Assembly: GCA_021646465.1 (NCBI GenBank)
Contig: SOET01000016.1
Span: forward strand, 18,781 to 82,780
DNA length: 64,000 bases
Direction of reading: 5' to 3'
DNA from: Candidatus Kuenenia hertensis
GTDB lineage: Bacteria; Planctomycetota; Brocadiia; Brocadiales; Brocadiaceae
Part shown: positions 46,943-56,173 of the stretch, one piece after another
Numbering within the stretch: the stretch's first letter is position 1
Layout: each line of letters starts with the position of its first letter
Made by a program: the position numbers and the translations under genes
Notes under the pieces: generated by a model
Told to the model about the DNA's origin: nothing
What the model saw: only the letters and a program-made list of their open reading frames with translations
Database searches by the model: none

Positions 46943-48175
46943 ATGAGAAAAAGAACACTGCTTATTACAGGTGCAACCGGTTTTCTTGGAAGCTGCCTGG
47001 CGGAAAAATATCTTGATAACGGATATGGCCTCAAACTCCTGGTAAGAAATCGCCAGCGCACACCGTTGAAGGAAATATTCTCTGAAATCTTTTCGGAGAA
47101 AACAATGCAAAAACTTAATGCATTTGCCGGCCGTGTTGAATTGATTGAGGGAGATATTTCATTAGAAAATCTTGGGTTACCCGTTGATGATTATTTACGG
47201 CTTGCTGACACGGTTGACGAGGTGCTCCATTGCGCAGCCGCCACAAAGTTTGAAAATGACAGGAATGACACACTTACACAAACAAATATATACGGTTCAC
47301 TGCGGGTGGCCAGGTTTTGCTCAATCCAAAAAATCAAACGTTTTCACTATGTGAGCACCGCATACGTAGCGGGAAAAAGAAGAGGAACGGTCTTTGAGAC
47401 CGAACTGGAAAATGGACAGAAATTCAACAACACGTATGAACAATCAAAATTTGAGGCCGAAAAGCGCATTTCTTCATTCGCGGAACAGCAGGGCATTCCG
47501 TTAACTGTTTACCGTCCCAGCATCATTACAGGTGATTCAGGAACAGGATTCACCAGGAACTACGATAATATTTATGCATTTTGCAGGGAACTTGTTCGTC
47601 TTACTACTTATGAAACAAGAATGAAATTAAGGGACAGCAGCACCCTTACGGAGGGAAAACATGCAGACCTTCCTGTTTCATTGAGAATACCAGGCGATAA
47701 ACACAGTACGATAAATCTTATTCCGGTAGACTATGCGGCAAGCGCTATTTTTCATATTTCCGTCCAAAAGGAAACAACCGGCAAAACATTTCATATTGTG
47801 AACCCATCCCCGCCCACAATAGAAGAGATTGCAGAATGGCTAAAAGTAGCCACTGGTATTTATAGTGTAAGGATCGTTCCGAAACATGAATTCCACATCA
47901 CAGAACCAAATACATGGGAAAAGAATTTTTTGAAAAAAACAGAGACGTTTCAGTCATACATGTTTGGAGAAGCGTGTTTTGATTCTGCAAACACAAGAGA
48001 ATTTCTCGCAGGCTCAAATATAGACTGTCCTTTAATAACACAGGAGTTTATCAGCCGTATTATTCAATACGCAATCGATGCAAAGTGGGGCAAGAAAGGA
48101 GTGATCAGGGAATACAGAGAAATAGAAACAAATCACAACAAAACCTGCAATAATGGTTTGGTGAAAAGCATATGA
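46943..48175 (+). CDS. SDR-family oxidoreductase, thioester-reductase/fatty acyl-CoA-reductase-like
   Basis: A 410-aa extended short-chain dehydrogenase. The Rossmann motif TGATGFLGSCLAEKYL is at the N-terminus, RVELIEGDIS and VLHCAAATKFE follow, and the catalytic Tyr/Lys are in NTYEQSKFEAEK, then YRPSIITGDS. This layout matches the NAD-binding 4/thioester reductase branch, which reduces acyl thioesters to aldehydes or alcohols. The C-terminal 130 residues are less conserved. Its stop overlaps the SCP2 gene by 4 bp. An acyl substrate is inferred from family and neighbours. Confidence 0.75.
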   Translation: MRKRTLLITGATGFLGSCLAEKYLDNGYGLKLLVRNRQRTPLKEIFSEIFSEKTMQKLNAFAGRVELIEGDISLENLGLPVDDYLRLADTVDEVLHCAAATKFENDRNDTLTQTNIYGSLRVARFCSIQKIKRFHYVSTAYVAGKRRGTVFETELENGQKFNNTYEQSKFEAEKRISSFAEQQGIPLTVYRPSIITGDSGTGFTRNYDNIYAFCRELVRLTTYETRMKLRDSSTLTEGKHADLPVSLRIPGDKHSTINLIPVDYAASAIFHISVQKETTGKTFHIVNPSPPTIEEIAEWLKVATGIYSVRIVPKHEFHITEPNTWEKNFLKKTETFQSYMFGEACFDSANTREFLAGSNIDCPLITQEFISRIIQYAIDAKWGKKGVIREYREIETNHNKTCNNGLVKSI

Positions 48176-48537
48176 GCGAAAGGCCTGAAATACCTGCAAG
48201 CATTTCGCACAGGGAGTATTTTGAATTTCTATTCAAGGAGAGGGTAAACAAATCCCCCCTGCCGAAAATAGATACCCTGAATGCCATTATCCAATTTCGC
48301 ATTACTGATGATGATGAAGGGTTGTGGAATGTTGTTGTAGAAAACGGTCTTGTAAAAGAGGTGACAAAAAGAACGATTGATAATCCGACATGCACCTTTT
48401 GCCTGGACAGCAAAACGTTCATATCCATAGTAAAAAGGGAAATAACTCCGCAACAGGCTTTCTTCGGAGGCAGAGCGGATATTAAAGGAAATATTCTGCT
48501 GGCTTTAAAGATGAATATACTCGTCGAGTATATGTAA
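48172..48537 (+). CDS. SCP2 sterol-carrier-domain protein
   Basis: A 121-aa protein nearly all made of one SCP2 lipid-binding fold: AIIQFRITDDDEGLWNVVVE, then NPTCTFCLDSKTFISIVKRE and the closing FFGGRADIKGNILLALKM. Such domains hold hydrophobic molecules such as sterols or fatty acyl chains. It is translationally coupled to the upstream oxidoreductase, suggesting that it presents or carries that enzyme's lipid substrate or product. Confidence 0.82.
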   Translation: MSERPEIPASISHREYFEFLFKERVNKSPLPKIDTLNAIIQFRITDDDEGLWNVVVENGLVKEVTKRTIDNPTCTFCLDSKTFISIVKREITPQQAFFGGRADIKGNILLALKMNILVEYM

Positions 48538-48561
48538 ATTTTGAAAAGGAGAAAAAATAAT

Positions 48562-49128
48562 ATGTTACACCGCATGAAACGTATCACACTCAATACCGTT
48601 ATCGCAGGCATTTTTGGTGCAGCCGTTGCATTTCCTCTTTACGCGGCAAACAAAGGAACAGTGGTAGGAAAAATCAGCAGTCTTGATGAAACCACGGAAA
48701 CAATCATGCTGATGGATGAACTCGTGGAGGTTGATTGCATTGATGCAAAATTACGTATCAAAGGAGTTGATGACCCCGTTTTTGCAGAGCTTGAAGTAGG
48801 CGATACAGTAAAAGTAAAGGGTGACGCCGGTGGTTCAAGCGTTATTGAAGCAAGCAAGGTAAAAACACCGGTAAAATTGAATAAAAAATATGACGGAAGA
48901 TTTTCAGGGGAAACAAGAAAGGTAAACACGTCAAAAAAGACCTTTGAACTTCTGGGACAGGAAATTGACGCCAGCAATCTTTCCGGAGTGAGCATGAGCA
49001 CCAGAACGATTTCATTTGATAACATGGTATCCGGCGTACAGGTCTATGTAAACGTTTCTGTTAAAAAAGGAAAATTAGTTGCGAAAACGATGGAAATTAG
49101 TTCAAAAAGCTGTAATTTCTGCCATTAA
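48562..49128 (+). CDS. secreted DUF5666-like protein with a C-terminal CXXCH
   Basis: A 188-aa exported protein with a signal peptide ending near FPLYAA. Two DUF5666-like beta-rich repeats follow (GTVVGKISSLDETTETIMLM ... LEVGDTVKVKGDAG; then YDGRFSGETRKVNTSKKTFE ... VQVYVNVSVKKGKLV). The last five residues are CNFCH, a textbook c-type haem attachment motif at the extreme C-terminus. The start at 48562 is supported by AAGGAG at 48545-48550; the upstream in-frame TTG overlaps that site. It lies 11 bp before the MMPL exporter gene. Confidence 0.75.
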   Translation: MLHRMKRITLNTVIAGIFGAAVAFPLYAANKGTVVGKISSLDETTETIMLMDELVEVDCIDAKLRIKGVDDPVFAELEVGDTVKVKGDAGGSSVIEASKVKTPVKLNKKYDGRFSGETRKVNTSKKTFELLGQEIDASNLSGVSMSTRTISFDNMVSGVQVYVNVSVKKGKLVAKTMEISSKSCNFCH

Positions 49129-49139
49129 GTTAAAACAAA

Positions 49140-51413
49140 ATGAAAAAGTATCTCCACATTCTTCTTAAATACAGAATAGCTATTCTGGTGTGTATCCTTA
49201 TCATCACAGCTTTTTTGGGTTTCTGTGCAAAGGGAATGAAGACGGATAATTCCATAGAAATATGGCTTTCAAAAGATGATAAAGATTTAGAGTACTACAA
49301 AGAGTTTTTAAAGAAATTTGGAGATGAGGAATTCCTTGTGGTCGCGTTTAGCGCTGTCAATCTGTTTAACAAAGAATATTTGCGGCAGATCAGTACGCTT
49401 GCCGAAAAAATAAAAGACCTCGAAGGTATCGTCAGGGTAGCTTCATTGGCGGATGTATTCAAAAACAAGATTACCTCTCCTCCTTTTAAAGAAAAGATGA
49501 AGAAATACGGAAACCGTTCTGTAATGAATATTTTTAAGCAGGAAGTCCGTAATGACCCTGTTTACCAAAATACCATTATTTCCAAAAACGGCCGTACAAC
49601 AGCAATCATTGCTACCGTGAAATGCGCAGGTCCGGAAGCGCGAAAGAAACTGGTGGCGGATGTTAAGAAAGTACTTCAGGAAACAACGATAAAGCCTGCT
49701 GATACAAAGAATGAGAAAAGACATCCCTATCATCTTGCGGGGCCTTCTGTGGTAAATGCAGAACTTGACCGTATGTCAAAAAGAGACATGGGGAAATTCA
49801 TTCCGCTCATGTCTATTATTTCCATTGCGGTGCTGGGATGTTTGTTTCGTAACATTTCCGGCGTCTTGATTCCTGTTCTGACGGTCGGCGTCTGTGTGAC
49901 CTGGGTTACAGGGATTTTTGTATTGATGGGACAGACAATGAACATGATCGCAAACATGCTGCTTCCGCTGACATTTATAATTTCACTTTCTACTACTATC
50001 CGTACAATTAACTACTATTACCACGAAAGACGAATTTACGAAACATTGCTGCACGTCAGCATACCAATCCTTATGGCAAGCGTTACCACCGCAATCGGTT
50101 TTGCATCTCTCACGACAAGCAACATCCCCCCCGTTTTTACCACAGGTTTATTTATGAGCGGCTGCGCAATTCTTTCTTATGCCGTTAGCATAACGTTCGT
50201 GCCAATTCTGCTTTCTTTTATTCCTTTACAGAGAGAGCACAGTATGAATATTTCTTCTCATGACAAATACTCGCTGCCCTTGTTTTTTAAAATCGGGAAG
50301 TTTACGGTAAAAAACAAAACTGCTATCCTTTCGGCAGGTATTGCTATTTTTATTGTTTCCATAATCGGCATTACGCGGCTTAAACTGGAATCAGATCTTA
50401 TGACTTCTTTCCCAAAGGATAGCAGCATTGCCAGAGACAATAATTATATTGAAAAACACCTAATGGGCTTGCTGCCCGTTGAAATTGTTGCCGAAACACC
50501 TTACGGTACAAGTATATTTCAACCGGATATCCTCAACAATGTTGTTATGTTACAAAAATATCTGAACGGTATACCTGAAATTACACATTCAATTTCTATT
50601 GCTGACTACATTCAAAAAACACATCAAATACTCAACAATAATAAGACTGGACATTGCGCACTGCCTGCGTCAGAAAAGCAATCTGCCGATTACATAAAAC
50701 TGGCTTCCATGTATGGCGACAAATATGTTGATACCCTCTATACACAAGAGCATTCCGGTGCAAGGGTTTCCGTGAGAATGAAACAAGTCGGATCAAACAA
50801 ATATCAATCCATCATTCAATCGATAAAAGAATTCATTCGTAATCATTTAAATACGGCTTCACTATCATGGCACATAACAGGCATTGTTCCGCTTTTAATC
50901 AACGTGCAGGACAATATCCTTTGGAGTGAGATACAGTCGTTTTCCCTGGCTTTTATTCTTATGTTTATCGCTACGGCGGTCGTTCTTAAATCGGTTCGGA
51001 TCGGCCTTATCAGCGTTATTCCCAATCTCATCCCCATAACAGTGACGCTTGGGCTGATGGGGTTTGCCGGTATGAGACTTGATGCGGCAACGATTATGAT
51101 CGCAAGCATTGCCCTGGGAATATCGGTTGATGATACGATACATATTTTTTACCGATTCAGAAAAGAGTTGTCCCTTGATGCCAATTATCAGGAAGCTATC
51201 TGCCGCACAATGTTTCGGGTGGGAAGGGCAGCCGTGTTTACTTCAGTAACCGCAGCGTGTGGATTTATGGTTTTTTCCTTTTCCAATTTTAAACCAATAC
51301 AATATTTTGGAGTACTTACCGGTATTACCATGCTCAGTGCACTGGTGTCAGATTTGTTACTATCACCAAGCTGCCTGATGCTGTTGAAACCAAAAAACAT
51401 AAAATATTCTTAA
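49140..51413 (+). CDS. MMPL/RND-superfamily exporter
   Basis: A 757-aa inner-membrane protein with two repeated halves, each a transmembrane helix, a periplasmic loop and a five-helix bundle (helices near 12-30, 225-375, 390-410, 610-755). The second half has the proton-relay-like aspartates in ASIALGISVDDTIHIFYRFR; the corresponding position in the first half lacks them. The organisation fits the HpnN/MmpL lipid-exporter branch rather than drug pumps. The gene follows an oxidoreductase, an SCP2 protein and a haem-motif protein, so a lipid cargo is plausible. Confidence 0.85.
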   Translation: MKKYLHILLKYRIAILVCILIITAFLGFCAKGMKTDNSIEIWLSKDDKDLEYYKEFLKKFGDEEFLVVAFSAVNLFNKEYLRQISTLAEKIKDLEGIVRVASLADVFKNKITSPPFKEKMKKYGNRSVMNIFKQEVRNDPVYQNTIISKNGRTTAIIATVKCAGPEARKKLVADVKKVLQETTIKPADTKNEKRHPYHLAGPSVVNAELDRMSKRDMGKFIPLMSIISIAVLGCLFRNISGVLIPVLTVGVCVTWVTGIFVLMGQTMNMIANMLLPLTFIISLSTTIRTINYYYHERRIYETLLHVSIPILMASVTTAIGFASLTTSNIPPVFTTGLFMSGCAILSYAVSITFVPILLSFIPLQREHSMNISSHDKYSLPLFFKIGKFTVKNKTAILSAGIAIFIVSIIGITRLKLESDLMTSFPKDSSIARDNNYIEKHLMGLLPVEIVAETPYGTSIFQPDILNNVVMLQKYLNGIPEITHSISIADYIQKTHQILNNNKTGHCALPASEKQSADYIKLASMYGDKYVDTLYTQEHSGARVSVRMKQVGSNKYQSIIQSIKEFIRNHLNTASLSWHITGIVPLLINVQDNILWSEIQSFSLAFILMFIATAVVLKSVRIGLISVIPNLIPITVTLGLMGFAGMRLDAATIMIASIALGISVDDTIHIFYRFRKELSLDANYQEAICRTMFRVGRAAVFTSVTAACGFMVFSFSNFKPIQYFGVLTGITMLSALVSDLLLSPSCLMLLKPKNIKYS

Positions 51414-51450
51414 GATGCTCATAAAAAGAGAATTTTAAATTGACCGGCAG

Positions 51451-51540
51451 GGTGGCACGGACTGTAGAGACGCATAGCAATGCGTCTCTACGTTTGTCCA
51501 TGTTGAATTTGTACGACATAGTCTATAAATCATAATTTGT
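51451..51540. repeat. intact family A interspersed repeat
   Basis: Uninterrupted copy of the repeat at 26875-27065: GGTGGCACGGACTG, GAGACGCATAGCAATGCGTC, TACGTTTGTCC, TGTTGAATTTGTAC and TATAAAT follow in the same order. It fills much of the 154-bp gap between the MMPL gene and the adenylating enzyme, partly separating the two halves of the cluster. Confidence 0.75.
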
Positions 51541-51567
51541 GATCCTGTTGAAGATATTTCGTATGGA

Positions 51568-52797
51568 ATGAATAACATGTATTTAGAAATAAACAAAAAT
51601 AACACGATAACAACAGATAACGTGCCGCATGATTTTTCTACGGCACAGGATGCATGCGATGCCGCCTATCAGCATTCCGCTACCATGACTCTCCGGAATG
51701 CCAAATGGTATGGAACGCCTTTAGATGTATGGGTTCGTCATGTTGTTTCTCTTCATTTCGACCCGTGCACCGGCTCCCGGTACTGGCTTCAAAAAGAAAA
51801 AGAATCAGGCATTAATGCAAGAAAAGATATTTTGTCATTTGAAGACCTGAGATTGTTTGGGCCTATGGACGAAAAAGATTTGCGAAAATATCCGTTAGAA
51901 TATTTTATTCCGCAATTCTATCTCAAAAACAAAGATAATTTTATTTTAGGGGAAACCGCTGGAACGACAGGGCTGCCGAAAGTAACCGCATATTTGAAAG
52001 AAGAGTTTGCTGTAATATTTGTGGACTGGTTCAGGTATATTGCTGAAAAAAGAGGATTCCCCAAAAAGGCAAACTGGTTGTGGGCAGGTCCGGGAGGGCC
52101 TCATATTATTGGGAAAGCAGTATGCCCTGTTGCTAACAGTATGGAAAGCATGGACCCTTTTTCCATTGACCTTGACCCCAGGTGGTTAAAAAAAATGAAC
52201 CCTGAGTCGCTGGGATATAAACGATATATCCGCCATATAATTGAACAGGCGCTTGATGTAATACGGCGGCAGCATATAGAAGTTCTTTATACAACCCCTC
52301 CGTTACTGGAACGGCTGGGTGAAGAAATGAATAAAGAACAACGGATGCGGATACGCGGCGTCCATTACGGAGGGGTAGCCATACAACCTGAGCAATACAA
52401 AAACTTCAGAGATAATCTTTTCCCCAATGCAGTGCACATTGCAGGGTATGGAAATACCCTTTTTGGTTTGTGCATGGAACTGGAGGAATCGGAAAACGGA
52501 GATTTGGAATATTTTCCTCCAGGCCCTCGTATGATAGTGCAGTGCGTTTCAACAAAAGACGGCATGCAGCCAGGAAAAAACCGCCTGAGTCAAATTGTCG
52601 AATACGGGGAAAAAGGACAGGTAGTATGCCATAGATTAGATGAATCTTTTTTTATCCCGAATATGTTTGAGAGGGATGAAGCCGTACGCATTGCACCGAC
52701 AAAAACAGCACAATCGCTGGGTATTTTTCAGGACGGCGTTAAAAACCCTTCACTATTAACCGGCCTTGAGGCAAATACCAGGACAGGGGTTTACTAA
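51568..52797 (+). CDS. adenylate-forming (ANL-type) enzyme, phenazine-biosynthesis/LuxE-like
   Basis: A 409-aa protein of the acyl-activating superfamily. The P-loop-like A3 motif is GETAGTTGLPKVT (about 131-143) and the A5-type motif is AGYGNTLFG (about 298-306); GGVAIQPEQYKNF lies just before the latter. It is shorter than full ANL ligases and seems to lack the mobile C-terminal domain, like LuxE and phenazine-cluster relatives. It probably activates a carboxylate as an acyl adenylate. It is followed 33 bp later by the U32 gene. Confidence 0.65.
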   Translation: MNNMYLEINKNNTITTDNVPHDFSTAQDACDAAYQHSATMTLRNAKWYGTPLDVWVRHVVSLHFDPCTGSRYWLQKEKESGINARKDILSFEDLRLFGPMDEKDLRKYPLEYFIPQFYLKNKDNFILGETAGTTGLPKVTAYLKEEFAVIFVDWFRYIAEKRGFPKKANWLWAGPGGPHIIGKAVCPVANSMESMDPFSIDLDPRWLKKMNPESLGYKRYIRHIIEQALDVIRRQHIEVLYTTPPLLERLGEEMNKEQRMRIRGVHYGGVAIQPEQYKNFRDNLFPNAVHIAGYGNTLFGLCMELEESENGDLEYFPPGPRMIVQCVSTKDGMQPGKNRLSQIVEYGEKGQVVCHRLDESFFIPNMFERDEAVRIAPTKTAQSLGIFQDGVKNPSLLTGLEANTRTGVY

Positions 52798-52830
52798 AAA
52801 ATACATATGCGTTACAACGAAAGGAACAGT

Positions 52831-54846
52831 ATGAAACCAACAAATAATAAAATTGAATTACTTGCACCTGCAGGCCGGTGGGATGCTTTCACTGCAGTAA
52901 TAGATGCCGGAGCGGACGCCGTATATATCGGCGGGAAAAAATTTAACATGAGACTGCACCGGTCGGATTTTAATTTTACTGACGAACAAATCACCGAAGC
53001 AGTTGAGTACGCACATTCACGAAACGTAAAATTATACATTACCGTGAATAACCTTCTCGGCAACGAAGAACTTAAAATCCTTACGGATTATCTTGCATTT
53101 TTAGAAAAAATCCGCGTTGACGCACTAATTGTTCAGGATTTAGGGGTTCTTCACGCGATACAAAACATAGGTGTTTCAATACCAATTCACATCAGCACCA
53201 TGATGAATATTCATAATGTTGAATCCGCCTTGACGTTGAAGGAACAGGGAGTTAAACGTATCGTAACCTCCAGGGATATCCCTCTTTCCCTTGTAAAAGA
53301 AATCCATGAAAAGGCAGACATCGAGGTTGAATATTTTATCCATGGCGACCTATGTATTTGCCAGAGCGGACAATGTTATTCCAGTGGGGTACTTTTTGGA
53401 AAAAGCGCAAATCGTGGCGAATGCATGAAGCCATGCAGATGGCAGTATACCGTCGTGGAAAGTAATTCCGGACAAACAATAGGTAATTTACCCTCCGGTT
53501 ATTTACTGGCAATAAAAGACATGTGCCTATTAAAACATATTCCTGACCTTATCCATGCCGGAGTATGTTCCTTTAAGATTGAGGGGAGAATGAGACACGC
53601 CGATTATTTAAGGGAAATTGTAGGTATCTATCGTAACGCTATTGATACTTACAGGGAAGACCCCATGGCCTACTATATGCATTCTGCCTCGTACGAACAA
53701 CTCTATCAGAGTCGTGTGCGTGAATTTACAACGGCAATGTCCTTTACGCCATCTTCCGTGTCTCTTGTTGATATTTCCGGTGAACGGGAGCCGCTTTTCT
53801 TAAGCCGTGCAGCAAAAGAGAGGTCGCTTACAAATGAAGATATTTACGATAATCCTTTTGAAACGGCGGAACCTTATTCTATGGAAAACGAAATAACCGC
53901 CATTCCGCAACTATCGGTAAAAGTTGGTTCTATGGACTCTTTAATAACCGCACTGGAAGAAGGTGCAGACCAAATCATAGTCAATGCTGAAAGCTCGCAA
54001 TTGGGGAAAAGGGTCTGGACAAAATCGTTATTGAAAGAGGCCAGAGACAGGGCAAAAGACGCAGGAAAAATAATAAGGTTTGGCACGCCGCGTATCACAA
54101 CCGCCCTGGAAATGAACGACGTACAATGGTTGTACGAACAAGCCGTTTTACTGGAAGTGGATGATGTCCTTATCCACAACCTTGGGACCTTGCGCATAGC
54201 GAAAGAATATGGATTACAGCCATTTGCAGATTATTCGTTAAACATACTTAACTCTGCTGCGATGAAATTTTTAGAAGAAGCAGGAATTTGCGGAGCTACC
54301 GCTTCCCTGGAGTGTTCTTATTCACATCTGAAACAATTGGCGGAAAATGCAGTTGTGCCTGTTGAATGCGTTGCCCACGGCCCCGTTACCGGCATGATTC
54401 TTGAACACTGCATCCCTGCCATGCTCACATCCAAATCACATAAAAAAGACCATTGCAGGCAGGTCTGCCAATACATGGGATACGCACTGAAAGATGAAAG
54501 GGGAGAAATACGCCCTATCGAAACAGATCAATACTGTCGTAATCACATTTTACTTGCCAGAGATATTTGCGTGTTGCCGTATCTCCATTCATTCGTAAAA
54601 ACGAAAGTGAAGATATTGAGAATTGAAGCCCAATTTTACGAAACGGCTTTTACGAAAATAGCGGTGGGTTTGTATCGAAAATATCTGGATATATTGCTAG
54701 AACATCCGAAGCTTTCCATGCCGGTATCAGAAAAAGACTGGGACGCCTTGTTAAAAAACAGTCCCAGGGAATGCAATCCGGGAAGTTACGTTAAAGACAT
54801 AACACATTCGAAGAGCACAGCAGAAGTTATGAAGAGTAATAAATAA
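52831..54846 (+). CDS. U32-family peptidase-like protein
   Basis: A 671-aa protein. The N-terminal U32 barrel starts ELLAPAGRWDAFTAVIDAGA with AVYIGGKKFNMR, and the family signature EYFIHGDLCICQSGQCYSSG is present, followed by cysteines in GECMKPCRW. Further cysteines near 540-560 (HCIPAM, HCRQVCQYMGY) suggest an Fe-S cluster. Despite the name, characterised relatives (RlhA, TrhP, UbiU/V) act in oxygen-independent hydroxylation of RNA or ubiquinone. ATG 52831 has AAGGAAC upstream. Its place among lipid-type genes may mean a hydroxylation step. Confidence 0.8.
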   Translation: MKPTNNKIELLAPAGRWDAFTAVIDAGADAVYIGGKKFNMRLHRSDFNFTDEQITEAVEYAHSRNVKLYITVNNLLGNEELKILTDYLAFLEKIRVDALIVQDLGVLHAIQNIGVSIPIHISTMMNIHNVESALTLKEQGVKRIVTSRDIPLSLVKEIHEKADIEVEYFIHGDLCICQSGQCYSSGVLFGKSANRGECMKPCRWQYTVVESNSGQTIGNLPSGYLLAIKDMCLLKHIPDLIHAGVCSFKIEGRMRHADYLREIVGIYRNAIDTYREDPMAYYMHSASYEQLYQSRVREFTTAMSFTPSSVSLVDISGEREPLFLSRAAKERSLTNEDIYDNPFETAEPYSMENEITAIPQLSVKVGSMDSLITALEEGADQIIVNAESSQLGKRVWTKSLLKEARDRAKDAGKIIRFGTPRITTALEMNDVQWLYEQAVLLEVDDVLIHNLGTLRIAKEYGLQPFADYSLNILNSAAMKFLEEAGICGATASLECSYSHLKQLAENAVVPVECVAHGPVTGMILEHCIPAMLTSKSHKKDHCRQVCQYMGYALKDERGEIRPIETDQYCRNHILLARDICVLPYLHSFVKTKVKILRIEAQFYETAFTKIAVGLYRKYLDILLEHPKLSMPVSEKDWDALLKNSPRECNPGSYVKDITHSKSTAEVMKSNK

Positions 54847-54893
54847 GAAATGAATAGGAACAGCGACTATTATTTATTGGAGACACCGGATTA

Positions 54894-56168
54894 ATGAACT
54901 ATATAGGACCTGAAGCAATTCTTAAAAAGAAACAGGAATATCTTATTCCGTGTTTGTATCATTTTTATAAAAATCCCATGCAAATTGTACGGGGAGAGAT
55001 GCAGTACTTCTATGACCATAACGGGAAGAAATATTTGGATCTCTACGGCGGCGTATCGGTGATGAATGCCGGGCACTGCAATCCTGAAATCGTTGAAAAA
55101 ATATGTGCTCAGACAAATACGCTTCAACACACAACAACAATATACCTGACGCAGCCCATTGCAGACCTTGCAGAAAAATTATCGGAAATTACCCCGGGGA
55201 ATCTCAAGAGGTCATTTTTCTGCGCAAGCGGATCAGAGGCAAATGAAGGCGCCGCGCTTCTTGCACAGCTTTTTACAAAGAAGAACAAATTCGTCTCTGT
55301 TGAACAGGGTCTTCACGGTCGTACAAAACTGACGATGAACCTTACCGGTATTCCCATGTGGAGAACTGACCCATACCCATCCGCTAATATAACCCATATT
55401 CCTGCTGCTTACTGTTACCGCTGTGCTTACAATCTTACCTATCCGGACTGCGATTTAAAATGTGCGCGTCATCTTGAGGATGTTATTAAGAACGGAGATT
55501 TTGCTGCCTTAATTATTGAGCCTATACAGGGGAATGGGGGCATTATTACTCCACCTCCGGGATATTTTCAACTCATAAGGGAAATTCTCAATACATATAA
55601 TACACTCCTGATAACGGATGAAGTGCAGACTGGTTTTGGCCGCACGGGAAAAACGTTCGCCATAGAACACTGGGACGTTGTTCCTGACATTATGAGCATG
55701 GCAAAGGCATTGGCAAATGGAACCCCAATGGGTGCTTTTATCACAAATGATACTATTGCGGCAGCGTATACCATGCCAGGCGCTTCAACAACGGGTGGCA
55801 ATCCCGTATCGGCAACTGCTGCACTGGCAACGATTGACGTCATTGAAAAATATCGCCTTGCTGAAAATGCAAGAGAACTGGGAGATTATTTCAAAAACAA
55901 ATTGCTTGAACTCCGGCAAAAGCACCACATTATGGGCGATGTGAGAGGAAAGGGGCTTATGCTGGGCGTGGAACTGGTAAATGAAGGGAAAACTCCGGCG
56001 TCTGAAAAAATAGATAGTATTTTGGAACAATTAAAAGATCAGGGAATTCTTGCAGGGAAGACAGGCATATCCAGGAATGTACTCACCTTTCAGCCGCCGC
56101 TGGTAATTACACGAAATGACATCGATTATCTTTACGGAGTATTAGAGAGAATTTTATCAAAAACATAA
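54894..56168 (+). CDS. class III PLP aminotransferase (AGXT2-like)
   Basis: A 424-aa fold-type I aminotransferase. Visible: FYDHNGKKYLDLYGGVSVMN, FFCASGSEANEGAALLAQ, the class III signature LLITDEVQTGFGRTGKTFAI and the PLP lysine in MSMAKALANGTPMGAF. The cysteine-containing insert CYRCAYNLTYPDCDLKCA is usual in the AGXT2/4-aminobutyrate branch. It transfers an amino group to an aldehyde or keto acid; the true substrate is unknown. It lies 47 bp after the U32 gene and 5 bp before the ArnT-like gene, so the three are probably cotranscribed. Confidence 0.82.
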   Translation: MNYIGPEAILKKKQEYLIPCLYHFYKNPMQIVRGEMQYFYDHNGKKYLDLYGGVSVMNAGHCNPEIVEKICAQTNTLQHTTTIYLTQPIADLAEKLSEITPGNLKRSFFCASGSEANEGAALLAQLFTKKNKFVSVEQGLHGRTKLTMNLTGIPMWRTDPYPSANITHIPAAYCYRCAYNLTYPDCDLKCARHLEDVIKNGDFAALIIEPIQGNGGIITPPPGYFQLIREILNTYNTLLITDEVQTGFGRTGKTFAIEHWDVVPDIMSMAKALANGTPMGAFITNDTIAAAYTMPGASTTGGNPVSATAALATIDVIEKYRLAENARELGDYFKNKLLELRQKHHIMGDVRGKGLMLGVELVNEGKTPASEKIDSILEQLKDQGILAGKTGISRNVLTFQPPLVITRNDIDYLYGVLERILSKT

Positions 56169-56173
56169 GAAAA

